DNA from: Tetraselmis striata
Taxonomy: Eukaryota > Chlorophyta > Chlorodendrophyceae > Chlorodendrales > Chlorodendraceae
Direction of reading: 5' to 3'
Assembly (NCBI GenBank): GCA_006384855.1
Contig: VCJN01001085.1
Location: 1 to 64,000, forward strand
DNA length: 64,000 nt
Shown piece after piece: positions 34,470 to 45,284 of the stretch. Both the position numbers and the translations under genes were made by a program. The notes under the pieces were generated by a model, which worked only from the letters and a program-made list of their open reading frames with translations, was not told where the DNA came from and did not search any database. The stretch's first letter is position 1. Each line of letters opens with the position of its first letter.

Positions 34470-34857
34470 AGCGAAGCGTCGATTTTTCGGCGGTGAGCTT
34501 TATTGCCGTACGGGTACCCGTATAGTGCAGCGGATCGGGTCTACAGGTGCATGACTAAAGCGCTTATCTACTGGCATGTACTACTAAGTACTATAATCCA
34601 CCCACCCACCCGCCCACGGTCCTTAATTACACAGCCGTCCGATTACGATCTCGCGGTTGGGAGGCTATGAGTACTGGTACTCGCTACACGCTGCTGGTAC
34701 TGCTGGTACTGGTATTCGCTACTCGCTACTCGTTGCTGGTAATGGAAACAAAAAAAACTCAAGTGCTTCAAAGCGCTGGCAATGCAATTCATGGAACTGT
34801 GGGCCAGTGATATAGAACCCGTTCTTTAAAAATTTTCTGAAAAATCGACGCATCGCT
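34470..34857 (-). repeat. Inverted-end dispersed element, copy 1
   Basis: The left end reads AGCGAAGCGTCGATTTTTC and the right end is its near-exact inverse (GAAAAATCGACGCATCGCT), 18 of 19 bases matching. The 388-base interior is about 85 percent similar by eye to the reverse complement of 52715-53136. It includes the GTACGGGTACCCGTA palindrome, a CCCACCC run, and GTACT repeats. There is no reading frame. Similarity continues about 30 bases past the right end, so the ends may not be the true element borders. Confidence 0.65.
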
Positions 34858-34940
34858 TATTCAACTTTCAAGTTACTTCATAGTATTACAAATAGTAAAA
34901 GTGCCAGCAGTAGTAATAGTGCAATATATTGTTCACTATA

Positions 34941-35215
34941 AGGAAAAAGTAAAGTAAAGTTCGCCCCGGGACATCGGCCGAAGCCGCCCCAGCACTTGAC
35001 CTCGTGCGCCAACTGCAGTCGCAGGTCTGACATACCCATGGGTAGCCATTAGACCGTTGCCTCATTCAAACCCCGAATGGCTAATAAATCAACCGGGGAA
35101 ACACGGGACACGGGCCCGGTCGATATTGCCCTGAACTGACAGAGCCGGGAATCGATCTGGGGACCTCCCGAGTAGGAGACCACCGCTCTACCGAGCGGAC
35201 AGACAACAAGAAGGA
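34941..35215 (-). repeat. tRNA-derived SINE-like element, copy 2 with head
   Basis: Read on the minus strand, 35205-35130 looks like a degenerate tRNA. It has a D-arm GCTCGGTAGAGC, an anticodon-arm-like CTCC...GGAG hairpin, and a B-box-like AGATCGATTCCCGG. It is followed by a body (35120-34941) nearly identical to 26277-26432. The tRNA part cannot form a proper T-stem, so it is not expected to be a working tRNA gene. A polymerase III promoter from a tRNA-like head plus a shared body is the SINE pattern. Confidence 0.55.
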
Positions 35216-35262
35216 GGTTAGGTACAATTCAGCTGTTAGTAAATATAACAGCATGAGTACAA

Positions 35263-35267
<5 letters not shown>

Positions 35268-35301
<34 letters not shown>

Positions 35302-35337
35302 TAGGTGAGAGAAGGGGGGGGGGGGGGGGGGGGGAGG
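35268..35337 (+). repeat. GA microsatellite followed by a G tract
   Basis: About 16 GA units (35267-35300) and, after a short AT-containing gap, about 20 G residues (35316-35334). Confidence 0.9.
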
Positions 35338-35638
35338 TTCCACAAGGACACAAGGTGCGGGTCACTAGAGGACATCATACAGTACAGTACAGTAATCATA
35401 AGTACATACATGAAGTGAGCACAAGCAAGCTCGGATACGTACGGCGGTGCTACGGCAGCATACTTTATTTGCTTGACAAGCGCACACGCCAAGGGGAAGG
35501 GGAACGGGGGGGTTGGGGGGGGGGGGGGGGGGGGGGGCAGATTAACATCATGGGCACTGGGTGTTGTCCTAGAGACTTATTGCGAGGTAGACTGCAGCTT
35601 CTAGGGTTTTTTGCGTTGCGAGCGCAGCGGCTCCTCAC

Positions 35639-38600
35639 CTCCCGATCGCGCCGCACGGCATCCCGCACCGAGCGCGTGACCACGCCGCCCGCGTAGTACC
35701 TGCAAACAAGCGGACGCGGGGCAGCATGCTTGAGAAGTCAACATACGCCAAGACGCCGGAAAACATGAGCGACAGGGGCCGGGGGGGGGGGGGAGGGGGG
35801 AGAGGGGGGGGAAGAGGGGGGGAGAGGGGGGGGGGGGGGGTCTACGGTCCTACTCAGGCAGCACCCCCAACGGCGTTGACGTTCCCATACACTATGAAAC
35901 ATCGTGCCACGGCCATGCGGGTGCCGACGCGGTCCTAAGAACACCGCAGGTAGGAGCGTGCCCTGCCCGCCCGAGGTCAAATGCGGACGAAAACGCCGCA
36001 GACATGTGTCCAATGGTCTTATAGGTTGCATGAAGGCCCGATATGTGAGGCTCATAATAGGGTGCTTCAAGGTCGGGCGGCAACCGTAGTCCAGCATACG
36101 GCAGACATCGTTTGGATTGATGCTTGGATTTCTTAAGACCCCCCCCCCCCGGGAGACAAGGGGGGGAGGGGGGGGGGACACCTGCCCGCGGCGACGCTAG
36201 CGGGCGCCACCGCGGCCTGCAAGACCGAAGCTGCGCCCGCCTCGGTGGTGTCCAGCAGCACCTTGGACATGGCGACCAGCAGGGAGGCCCCAAAGACGGT
36301 GTTGCGGAGGAACCCCCTGCGTCGCACGCCACACGGGGCGCACTCAGCAACGAGGCATGCATCCCGACCCACCTTGGAGACGGCGACTGTTGCTGGCAAT
36401 TACTGCTCCACTGATACCTCTCACCGCGGGGTACAGAACACCATGAGACGGGAACAACTCCGTGGGTGATCCCTTGATTCCGCCTGACACCCGCCACAAC
36501 CGGCCAGACCGCGCGGCCCACTGCCCTCAAGATCGGTGAATTCGATGCCGTAGTACGAGCAGCCCTGGCAAGGAAGATCAAGAGGAGGATTGCTATCCCA
36601 GAGGCGCCTCAGTGCCCCGAAATTCCACACTCGTGCGGCCACTGTGATGAGGCGTAACCCCACCAGGCGGAGCATCTTCACAGGGCGTAGTGTGTCACAC
36701 TGCCCAACTGACTGCTAAACTCGACGACGCGGTATCGGAACCAGTAGAGCGGGTTGGTGGCTACTCCCAGAGGCGCTGTGGGCCCTCTGATCGGCGCGGC
36801 GACTTACTTATGGACGTGTCGGAAAATTGTGAAAGGATTGTGGGAATGCCGGGTGGCTATGAGAGCGCGCGACAAGATGCGGCCACTGGCCTTGTATTAG
36901 GGAGATGGGGGGGGGGGGGGGGGGGAGTACATGGCCATGTCGGTCTGCAGGATGCCGGGGTGCGCGCTGCACGCCACGTCGCGCACCGCAGCGGCTTTGC
37001 CGAGCGAGGTGCGGTACGCGTCCATGCGCCGCTGCAGCTCCGCGGCCGTCACCTGCGCCAGCATGGCCAACGTGAGCACCACAAGCGGGTAACGTAGCAC
37101 TGGGAGGCGAGTCGGCTGGGGCGCCAAGCTTGGAGCCAGGCATGAGGTCCCCAGTTCGATTCCTCCTTCGTGTACCACATGCCCAATGCCACATGTAACA
37201 CAAACCCTAAAGTAGCGCATTCCTGGGCTTTGTGCGCGGTGCCCACATGCGGTGGGTAGGGCGGGTGATCAGGGTATGGAGACCCTACCACCACGCCAGC
37301 CTAGGGCGGGGAGACCCTAGCTGTGACAGGGTTCTGTCGAGCCCCAGGCGGGGCACTGCTGCACCCTATGCGGCGGCATCGTGGGACGCCGAGCCAACGC
37401 GGACGTTCTTAATGTGCGCAGTGTGTCTTTTTTGGCGTTGGCGGAGTTGATATTTTTTCGAGCTTGCGGTCGGCAGTATATAAGTACATGGGGCAAACCT
37501 TATTGGTTTCTCTCAGGGCGGGGTATATTTTTCCTGACCGGTTTCCAGTGGTAATATACAATCGCATACAGATGCGGTGTGGTGGGCGAGGGTTTAGGGT
37601 TTGTATACGGGTGCCAGCCCGAACAGTAAAAGAACAAAAAAAATCAAGAACTCTTAATTAAACGAACTCTTAAGAACATAGCGAGTTCTGAACTAGACGA
37701 ATACATCGCGATATCACTACGAGGAATAAGAACATTCGCTGGCACCCCTTTTCTGACAGCAACAACGTGGGCTTCTTACAGTCGGATACGCACCCGCATT
37801 TGATTTATATATAAATCCTTTCTTAAAAATCATTTAACAACATCGTCCAATAAACACATTGCTGGAGTTGCCGTGAAGCTGTATCTCGAGTGGGTAGGCC
37901 GCAGCAAATGTAGGTGTCCAGTACCATATGTGACCACCAGGTCCGCCACCCTGTGAGGCACGCGTGCTGGACGGCGATGCAGGCTGCATGGGGTCGCGCG
38001 CGGCGTGGAGTGCGCACCACATTCATGAGCTTGGAGTCGCCGTATCGGAGGATGGGGTTGTAGTGCCTCTCCCCCTGCGCGATCAACGGCATCGCGCGCG
38101 TGAATCCACGGTGGCCTATGGATAGGGCGCTGCCGCTCATGCATGGATTGACTGGTTGCGGTTGCTGCAGGCGGCGGCGTGGCGTGTCGGTTGGGCGGGC
38201 AGGCAGGCAGGGTGGCTCCCCCGTCACACCTCAATGTCGTCAAACTTGAGGTGTCCGGCCTGTGTTGGATTGCGTGAATAATGGGGGTTTCAAGGCAGGG
38301 GTAAGCAGGCTCTCAGTGGCGGTGGAGACTTGCCACATTGGGGCCCGCAATTCACTGCGGCAGTCACTGCGGGCTGGCGCAGTGCATTGCGCGGCAGGGG
38401 CCCGCACCTCGTGGACAGAGGAGGTCACGAAAACAATGCGGCATGGGGTTGGCCGCTGCGTGGCGTGCAGCGCCTCCCGCCGCTGCCACTCCGCGGCAAG
38501 CATGTGATTGGCCAGGAGCCTGTGCGGCCAAGCGACGGACAATCCCACGTGGCGATCGGCACGCCATTCGGGTCAGGATGCAAGTGAGGCTGGATGCAGG

Positions 38601-39954
38601 GATGCGCCAAGGAGAGCTCCACTGCGGGGAGCCACCCGAGTAACCGTTCAGTCACACATGGGCAAGGCGGACGGCATGCGGGCGGGCGGCCTGATGGCGG
38701 CGCGGCATTTGCTCACCAGTGGCTCAAATGGTTGACCTGGACATGGGGCGCATCACCACATCACATAGTTAGCGGGGATGGAGGAACACACGAGACGCAG
38801 CTTGATTACCACTCGCCCAATCCGGCTACGCATGCCGGCGTGGTGAAGGGCATGTTGCACATGAGAACTTTCCGTACACGCCGCAGGCCGTGCCTAGAGA
38901 AATATATAGCGGAACGAGAAGCAATACTCTTGCAACTTGCAAACAAGCGCAATCTGCGGCTTGTGTTGAGGCTCCGTATGGGCAAACCCGCCGGCACCGG
39001 TACATCTTATGGAAGGTGGTGCAAAAGTGCCCAAATGAAAGCGCGCAACACGGCCGTTACTTTGGGCGAGAAAGGCGGTATCCGGCCCGGTGGTGGTTCG
39101 TTGCTCGGAGCGGCGGCAGACCTGCAGATGGACCTCGTGACCGTCCGGGGTCTCCGCCCGGGTCACCGGCGACATCCGCATTATGCCGGCGTTGCAGCAT
39201 AGCAGCGACAGCGGCGGCCTCCGCCGGGACGTCCACCGTTTCGCAAAGCTCCTGCGTGGTCCGCACGCATCAGTCGGCTTGCGGCTGGACGCCGGGTGCC
39301 GCAGTGATCAGCGGCCAGGCGAAGTGCAGCGGTCTGCCGCAGGGAGGGAACCTGACGCTTTTCAGGGAGGATAGGTCTAGCTCCTGGAATTCCAGCTTCC
39401 CCACCTGCCCGTGTCCAGCTGTCAATGATTGGCGGAGTGGGAGCAGTTGAGTTGAGGACAGCCGAGGCAGAGGGATGCCCTCGAACAGTGCGACAGGCAG
39501 TGGGGAACGGGCCACCGCACGCAAGGCAGATGGGCCACTGCAGGTTGGGCCGCTCCGAATTGAACCTACCCCCCCCCCCCCCCCCCCCCCCCCAAACCCG
39601 CCCAATGCCCCTCTGCTCTCACCGTGCAATTCGGCGCGGCAGCCGTGCCCCGAATCTTGTTTATGGCCTCCTGGGCGCGTTGCTTTGAGCGGCAGGCCAG
39701 CACCACGGTCGCGCCATGCGCATACAGTGTCTTCGCCACCTGCCGCCGCCCCCCCGCGGGCATCGGTAAGCACGCCCGCCGCGCGAGCCTACCTACATGT
39801 GCATGATATAAAACGGCTGACTCGTGCGGCTGGTCTGGCGCAAAGGCGCCTGTTGGGTGAACGGCGGGTGCCTCACCTCGAAGCCCACGCCTGCGTTGCC
39901 CCCCGTGACGACACAGAGTTTGCCTCCGAGCGAGCGGTATGCCGGGGACAACGC
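35639..39954 (-). CDS. Short-chain dehydrogenase/reductase, retinol dehydrogenase/WWOX-like (at least 11 exons, ends incomplete)
   Basis: Minus-strand exons in transcription order: 39954-39877, 39739-39623, 39404-39352, 39251-39122, 38736-38717, 38519-38408, 38259-38230, 38164-38018, 37052-36931, 36316-36182, 35699-35639. They join in frame to give 335 residues of a classical SDR. GKLCVVTGGNAGVGFE is the Rossmann TGxxxGxG cofactor loop. VVLACRS suggests NADP preference. ELDLSSLKSVRSFA, CNAGIM (normally NNAG), FVTSSVHE (catalytic Ser), YGDSKLMNV (catalytic YxxxK), ELQRRM and HPGILQTDM follow in the expected order. The C-terminal GAASVLQAAVAP and GRYYAGGV segments match the family end. Enzymes of this group oxidise or reduce retinoid, steroid or lipid-aldehyde substrates; the substrate here is unknown. 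One exon has only 20 nt. The first exon with the start codon lies beyond 39954 and the stop exon beyond 35639; neither was found. Confidence 0.85.
35920..36075 (+). repeat. Dispersed repeat family A, copy 5
   Basis: GGTGCCGACGCGGTCC, CCTGCCCGCCCGAGGTCAAA, GGACGAAAACG, TTATAGGTTGCATGAAGGCC and GAGGCTCATAA occur in the family order. It is in an intron of the dehydrogenase gene, antisense to it. Confidence 0.7.
37085..37175 (+). repeat. tRNA-like sequence (SINE head or tRNA pseudogene)
   Basis: GTAGCACTGGGAGGCGAG resembles an A box/D-arm. GGCT...AGCC can form an anticodon-type stem. GAGGTCCCCAGTTCGATTCC is a good B box and T-arm. The same GAGGTCCCCAG-TCGATTC core is found in the SINE-like head at 35128-35205 (opposite strand). 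It lies in the dehydrogenase intron between exons 38018 and 37052. The acceptor stem does not close, so a working tRNA is unlikely. Confidence 0.45.
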
Positions 39955-41705
39955 CTGCGAGGTCTGCGAGCGGGGGTCGAGTCTGTGGAATTGCAGGTGG
40001 GTCCACCGACGATGTGTCGACGTGTAATCCTGACTCGTTTCCAGCAAGCAAGCAGAAGTGCGCGGGTAGGCCGATGGCGGCCGCACCTCGCATTTATAAC
40101 AGGCCAAATATATAGTCGCTAATACTTGTCTTCTCTACACCCTCAAAAATGATTGACAGGGCAGCAGGCCAGCAGGGCGCTAGTACGAGTGGCAGTACCG
40201 GTTACCGGCCAGCAGAGCAGAGGGGAAGCTACGCAATACCGGGCCAAGCGGGGGGGGGGGCGGGCAGTTGCAGAAAAGTCCCTACAACGGCATGCCATAG
40301 CAGCTTGCAGCAAGTGGATAGCAGCTTTGCAGCAAGTGGGGGGTGTGGCTCGCTGGCTGGCTGGCATTCGTACCGCTGGGCTCGGGCCACCGAGCTGCCG
40401 CCACGTATTCTTTCCCGCGTTGCCTATCAACTCGGCCGCGCCCGCCAGGTGCATGTATGACCAGTTCCAGCAGTCTCGGAGGCCGTGAAGGCCGCTAGGG
40501 GACGACGTCATGGCTTCTAGCCCTGCTGGGCGGCGGGCGTCAACTGCAGGACGAATTCTTTCACTGCAGCACCACTGGGACTAAGAGGGACGGCAGTGGG
40601 GATCCTGGAGTAGCGACTAGCGACTGTATCTGCGGGATAGTGATACCGGGGCAACAAACGGCTACATCGCCACAGTTATCAGTACCCGTACTGTTACTGG
40701 TGTGAATTACAAAAAGGCCAGCAGTAGCAAGGATATAATCCTTACTGCCCTTCGACCGCCGGCGGATGACGCCACGCGCGCTCCACCGGCCCTGGCCTGC
40801 TACCCGTACTTAGCAGCATCTGTACAGCACGGTATCCTTGGTCGCTACTCGCTAGTACAGTAGTGCATTGCCCCGCGCCCCGACTGCCTGCTGCCGCCCG
40901 AACTGGTACGGTAGTAATCCTTAGTGCTTTGTCTTCGACTCTACGACCCGCGCCGGTGTAGTACCAGGTACCCCTGGTAGTACCAAATCCATCATGTATC
41001 TGCCCCCGACCATGCTGCGAGTGATTCAGAAGGCACGAGCCGAGCAGTAGCACCGCTGCCGCTAGGCCGTGCAGCACCTCAACCGGGGCTCGTCTGCAAG
41101 CTCCGCGCGCCGCCCGTGGATGCTTGCCATCGGGATACATTTCAAGCGCTGGGGAGGGCGTTGAAAATCCCGTCTGGCCGCCTGGACAGTGCAGAGCCCG
41201 AGAGGTCCTGCGGCACCATTGTGATATCGTCGAAAGACGGCGGAAAGCGGGCTTCAGTACTTTCAGCAAGGCTCCCTGTGCGACAAAGGGACACTCACTG
41301 GGCGACGTCGTCATCGATCAAGGCCGTCGAGCTCAAGGCTCGCCCGAGCCGCTGCTGGGCCCCGTCCCAGGACACGCGAGGGAAAGTCCAGTCTGGGAAC
41401 AAACTGTCGGCGGTATCCACCGTCACGGTGGCTGGGTGAGGCCAGCGGACCTCCACTGCACGCCCGGCCGACGATAAGCAGCCGCCGCCAGCTGTAGTTA
41501 ACACGGCGCTATCCGTCGAATATACGGAATAAAACGGATCCTATCCGCAACTTCCACCGACGGACTTCTGGGAGTAGATTTCCCCCTCCTTCATTGTCCC
41601 GCGTCTCCGGGCAAGTCCATCTCCCGCCGACCACGCAAAGCAAGCCGGCAACACCGCCGTAGTGCAAGTCACCCACGCCAGGGTCCGCCAGGGACGCGTG
41701 TGAAC
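39955..41705. other. Region with missing 5' end of the dehydrogenase and spacer
   Basis: The first dehydrogenase exon(s) should lie in the left part on the minus strand, but no ATG exon could be chosen. From about 40140 to 41700 no coding exon was recognised; open frames here lack motifs. The divergent promoters of the dehydrogenase (minus) and the LisH gene (plus) must both lie within this interval. Confidence 0.4.
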
Positions 41706-44436
41706 ATGTCCCAGCAGCAGAGGCGTGGCGGGCGGGCCGGCGGCCGCGGCCGCGGCGAGGGGGGGCGGGGGGCAGGCGGCGGACGCGGAGGCCCGATGGG
41801 CGGCATGGGAGCCGGCGGGCCGTCCGGCCCCGGGGGCCCGAGCGGGGCGCCCAGCCCAGGCGTCAAGTGGGAAGCCGGCCACATGTGCGACCTCCCGCCT
41901 TTCCGCCTGCGCTCACCTGCTCTCCTCCCTGTCCCCCTCCTTCGTTATTTTAACTATCCCCTGTGCCGTTTGCCATCCTTCAGCTGCTTTCCTGTCTCGC
42001 AAATACTGCGAAAAGGCCGTGCTGATCCCTGCTTGTGTGCCTGCTTGAGTTCAGGCTGGACGTTTACATCCTAGACTACCTGCGCAAGCGCAACCTGAAC
42101 TCCCTGGCGGACAGCTTTCAGGCAGAAGCCAATGTGCCCGAGAGGATGCTAGGTGTGGTGCTGCATAGTCTTGCGCCTCTCCTGTTCTTTTTTCGCTTCT
42201 CTGTGCCCCTGCTCTGAAGTGAGCGCCACTAGGTCGCTGACTGTCCTCGCTTCGAACCCCCCGCCCTCAAGCAATCGACGCCCCGTCCGGCTTCCTCTTT
42301 GAGTGGTGGTCCGTCTTCTGGGACATCTTCATTGCGCGCACCAACCCCTCCTACACCACCGACGCCGCAAACATCTACGTCGAGGTGCGCGCCCGGCAGT
42401 GCCAGAGTCACATGCAGCACCCGCTGTCCCTAGCGCCAAACTCGGAGCTGCGGTGACATTTTGCGTGGCTGTGTCCGCAGGTCCAGCAAGCCAAGCAGCA
42501 GAGACAGCCGCAGCCCTTTCAGCGGCAGATGTCCGGCCGGGGCGGCCCTGGGGTACGCTGCCATGCCGACATGTAAACTGCTTGATGGGGCCGACGCCGG
42601 CATCAACGGGCGCATGACCGAATGTAGAACAAGGTAGCGTGTATCCGGAATCCGGCGTTTTGTGTTCAGCGTGGACGGCGATGGATTTAATCCGGGAAAT
42701 ACCCTACTGCCCAGGCGTTGAATGTGGCGGTCCTGAAAGTGCGTCCGTGAGGCATGTGTGAGGACGTTCTTGTCGTGAACATGTGAGGCGCTTTGTTGGG
42801 TGTAAGCCATCGAAGATTCAACAAGGATGAGTGGCAGCCCCGCTCAGTCACTAACTATATTCGGTCACTACTCGTACCAGCGGTTGCCGATGCCCGGGGG
42901 AAATGACGCGTTGGCCACGGGGCAGCTGGTGTGAGTTGACGGTTTGTGGCACTTGGGGTTCCCGGCTGCCATGGCTGTGCTCTGACTGATGGCCGCTGGT
43001 GGTACAGGGCGGCCCGGGCGGGATGGGCATGGAAGGCTCGCCCGTGATGATGGACGGCGGCGGCGGCATGGGCGGCATGCAGGGCCCGAGCGCCTACCAA
43101 ATGAAGATGATGGAGCAGCAGGAGCGCATGCGCATGCAGATGGGCCAACAGGGCGGCGGCGGCGGCAGCATGCCGCCCATGGAGATGATGGGCGGCGGCG
43201 GCGGCATGAACGTCGGCATGAAGCGCGGCCCCGAGCAGATGTTCATGGGCGGCGGCGGACCCGGCCAGATGCACGGCAACCCGGTGCGCGCCCCCCGGGC
43301 TACAGCCTGCAACTCAGCAGATGCACCCCGATGACGACGATGCCTCCAGTTGATTCAACCCTCACCGTTAACCCTGGCCTCACCCCGGCGGGATGGCTGT
43401 GGCGTACACAGATGGGCGGCCAACGGGGGCCTGGCATGGGGATGCGCGGCCCTCAGATGATGTCGCCACGGATGCAGATGCAAGGTGACCCCCCCCCCCC
43501 CTTTCTCCCTCTCCTCCCATGTTCTCACGCGTGAGGCTGGCGACCGTGTTGTTGCCGTTTGGCCTGTGCCGCCGTCTGTGCGATCCTCTGAGCGGTGGTT
43601 TGTGCTTGGGTGCTGCGGCAGGCCCCGACGGACAGCCGATGGGCGGCCCCGGCCCCGCCGGCATGGACGGCATGGGGATGCGTCCGATGTCAGGTGACAA
43701 AGATTGGCAGCAGTGAAGACATCTGAGCGTTTTTGTTGCCAGGTGATCACGGGGGAAGGCCCGGCTTCACCCGCTCTGATGCGGCAGATCAGCAAAGCCG
43801 TGCCAGGGCCGCTGCGCGGGGGTGGTCTGACGCGCGGCCGGCCGGTGGTGTGCGCGGCAGGTGGTGCGGGGCGTGGCCGAGGGCGCGGGATGTTCCAAGG
43901 GCAAGGCGCTGGTGGGCGGGGGATGGGGCCGAGCGGGCAGGGCGGGCCATGGGATGGCTCAAGCGGTACGTGCGCCAATGCGCCCCGTAAGGCCCTGTAA
44001 CACCCCCCTGTAAACCTGGTATAAACATCAGGACTAAAGTGTTTAGCATGTCGATAAACTACCAAATTCAAATTCGTGCTGATATGATAAAATGAATGAA
44101 TGCTCAAAACACTCTCTTCCATGAAATTAATCGAGTAAGATAAGAAATGCTGTTTCGTGATTATCGGCATTTGCCACAGTCCCGAGCTGTTGATATGCCT
44201 CAACTAGTTTGCATATGAGCCTCAACCACACACACGCCATGCCGACCCCCCTGGCACAAAGACGCTCACACTCTGCGAGGAGTGACTGTGGCGATCTGAT
44301 GACTGACCCGCCGCCTCCACCTGAATCTTGCGCAGCAGGAGGCAGGCCCCGGCGGTCAGAGGCCGGTCAGGAGTCGCTCAGTCTCCCGGACCTCCCGGAC
44401 GACCTGGCTGACCTCGACGGCGTGGGCAACACCTGA
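41706..44436 (+). CDS. LisH/LUFS-domain transcriptional co-regulator, SSBP/LEUNIG-like (10 exons)
   Basis: Exons: 41706-41866, 42055-42152, 42272-42384, 42481-42552, 42848-42928, 43008-43283, 43412-43484, 43622-43693, 43861-43965, 44339-44436. They join in frame to give 382 residues, the same size as animal SSBP2/3/4. An RGG-rich start is followed by a LisH motif ([20 protein letters not shown]). The rest of the LUFS domain ([20 protein letters not shown], then IARTN) matches plant LEUNIG almost word for word. The remainder is Gly/Met/Pro/Gln-rich with QRLPMPGGN, and ends in an acidic [14 protein letters not shown]. There are no WD40 repeats, so the architecture is SSBP-like although the domain sequence is LEUNIG-like. 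The LUFS domain normally binds an LDB1/SEUSS-type adaptor in nuclear enhancer complexes. The G/M-rich middle makes small exons hard to delimit, and an extra exon at 43741-43860 is possible. Confidence 0.85.
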
Positions 44437-45284
44437 TTCCGGTGACAGACTGCACGGCGCTCTCTGCGCACGATGGCGCCCACCCGCCTCGTGCGACGCA
44501 GCCCTTGTGCCTCCCCCGTCTGCCAACGCCTTCCCACGGCCTCCTTCCACATTCCTCCCCTCAGCCCCTAAAACCCTGCGAACATCACCCCCTAGCGCAC
44601 CGTACCACGATGGCACTCTGCTCCGTAGCCGCCAAACCCGGTTTAATCATGTCGAGTCACCCGCGGCCGTGTTGCCATCGCCGCCGGGTCTCTCCCACAA
44701 GCGGTTGCTGCTTGTGTCACTCTCGCATGCATGATGCCTGCCTTCTGCACATGTTTGTTGACCCTTACCGGCACGAAGAAGAAAGGGGGGGGGGGGGGGG
44801 GGGGGAGGGGGGGGGGGGCGTACGCTGTCTGTGTCGGAGATGTCCCGCCACCGAGTAACAGCGGTGTCTGTGAAGGCAACGGGGAGCGGGTGGGCGGAAA
44901 ACTTCTGAAAGAACTGGCTGCTGTGAGCAACGGCCCAGGCCGCTCCCCCCCCCCCCCCCTCCCCAATACCAAACACGATTGAATTCTAGGCAGTCCCGGG
45001 CACGGTCCCAGGTCTGCCGGCAGGTGGTACCCCTCAATGCCCAAACTGCCACTTACTAACCATCGGAACTATATTTATTACTAGTTCTTTGTCCGGGTCC
45101 TTTTCCTGCCTCATCCTTCATCTGCATAAAAGCAGCGTGGCCCGGGCCCACAGGCCACCACCGCACAGGCCATCTTGGGTCCTGGCGGACAGCACCCCGT
45201 GATGCCATGGTGTGGCCTCATGTGCCCGCACGGGTGCGTGCCTGGTTACACCTGTATCGTGAGTGGTGGTAGACATGTCACAGT
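44437..45284. other. Spacer with G and C tracts
   Basis: Nothing coding was recognised. Several long G tracts (44787-44818) and a C tract (44945-44959) create artificial poly-Gly and poly-Pro frames. Confidence 0.4.

Noticed and set aside
43741-43860. Additional exon of the LisH gene (frame [16 protein letters not shown])
   Set aside because: It fits in phase at its start, but including it forces the following Gly/Arg-rich segment into a different frame that ends early. Skipping it keeps the frame to the acidic C-terminus.
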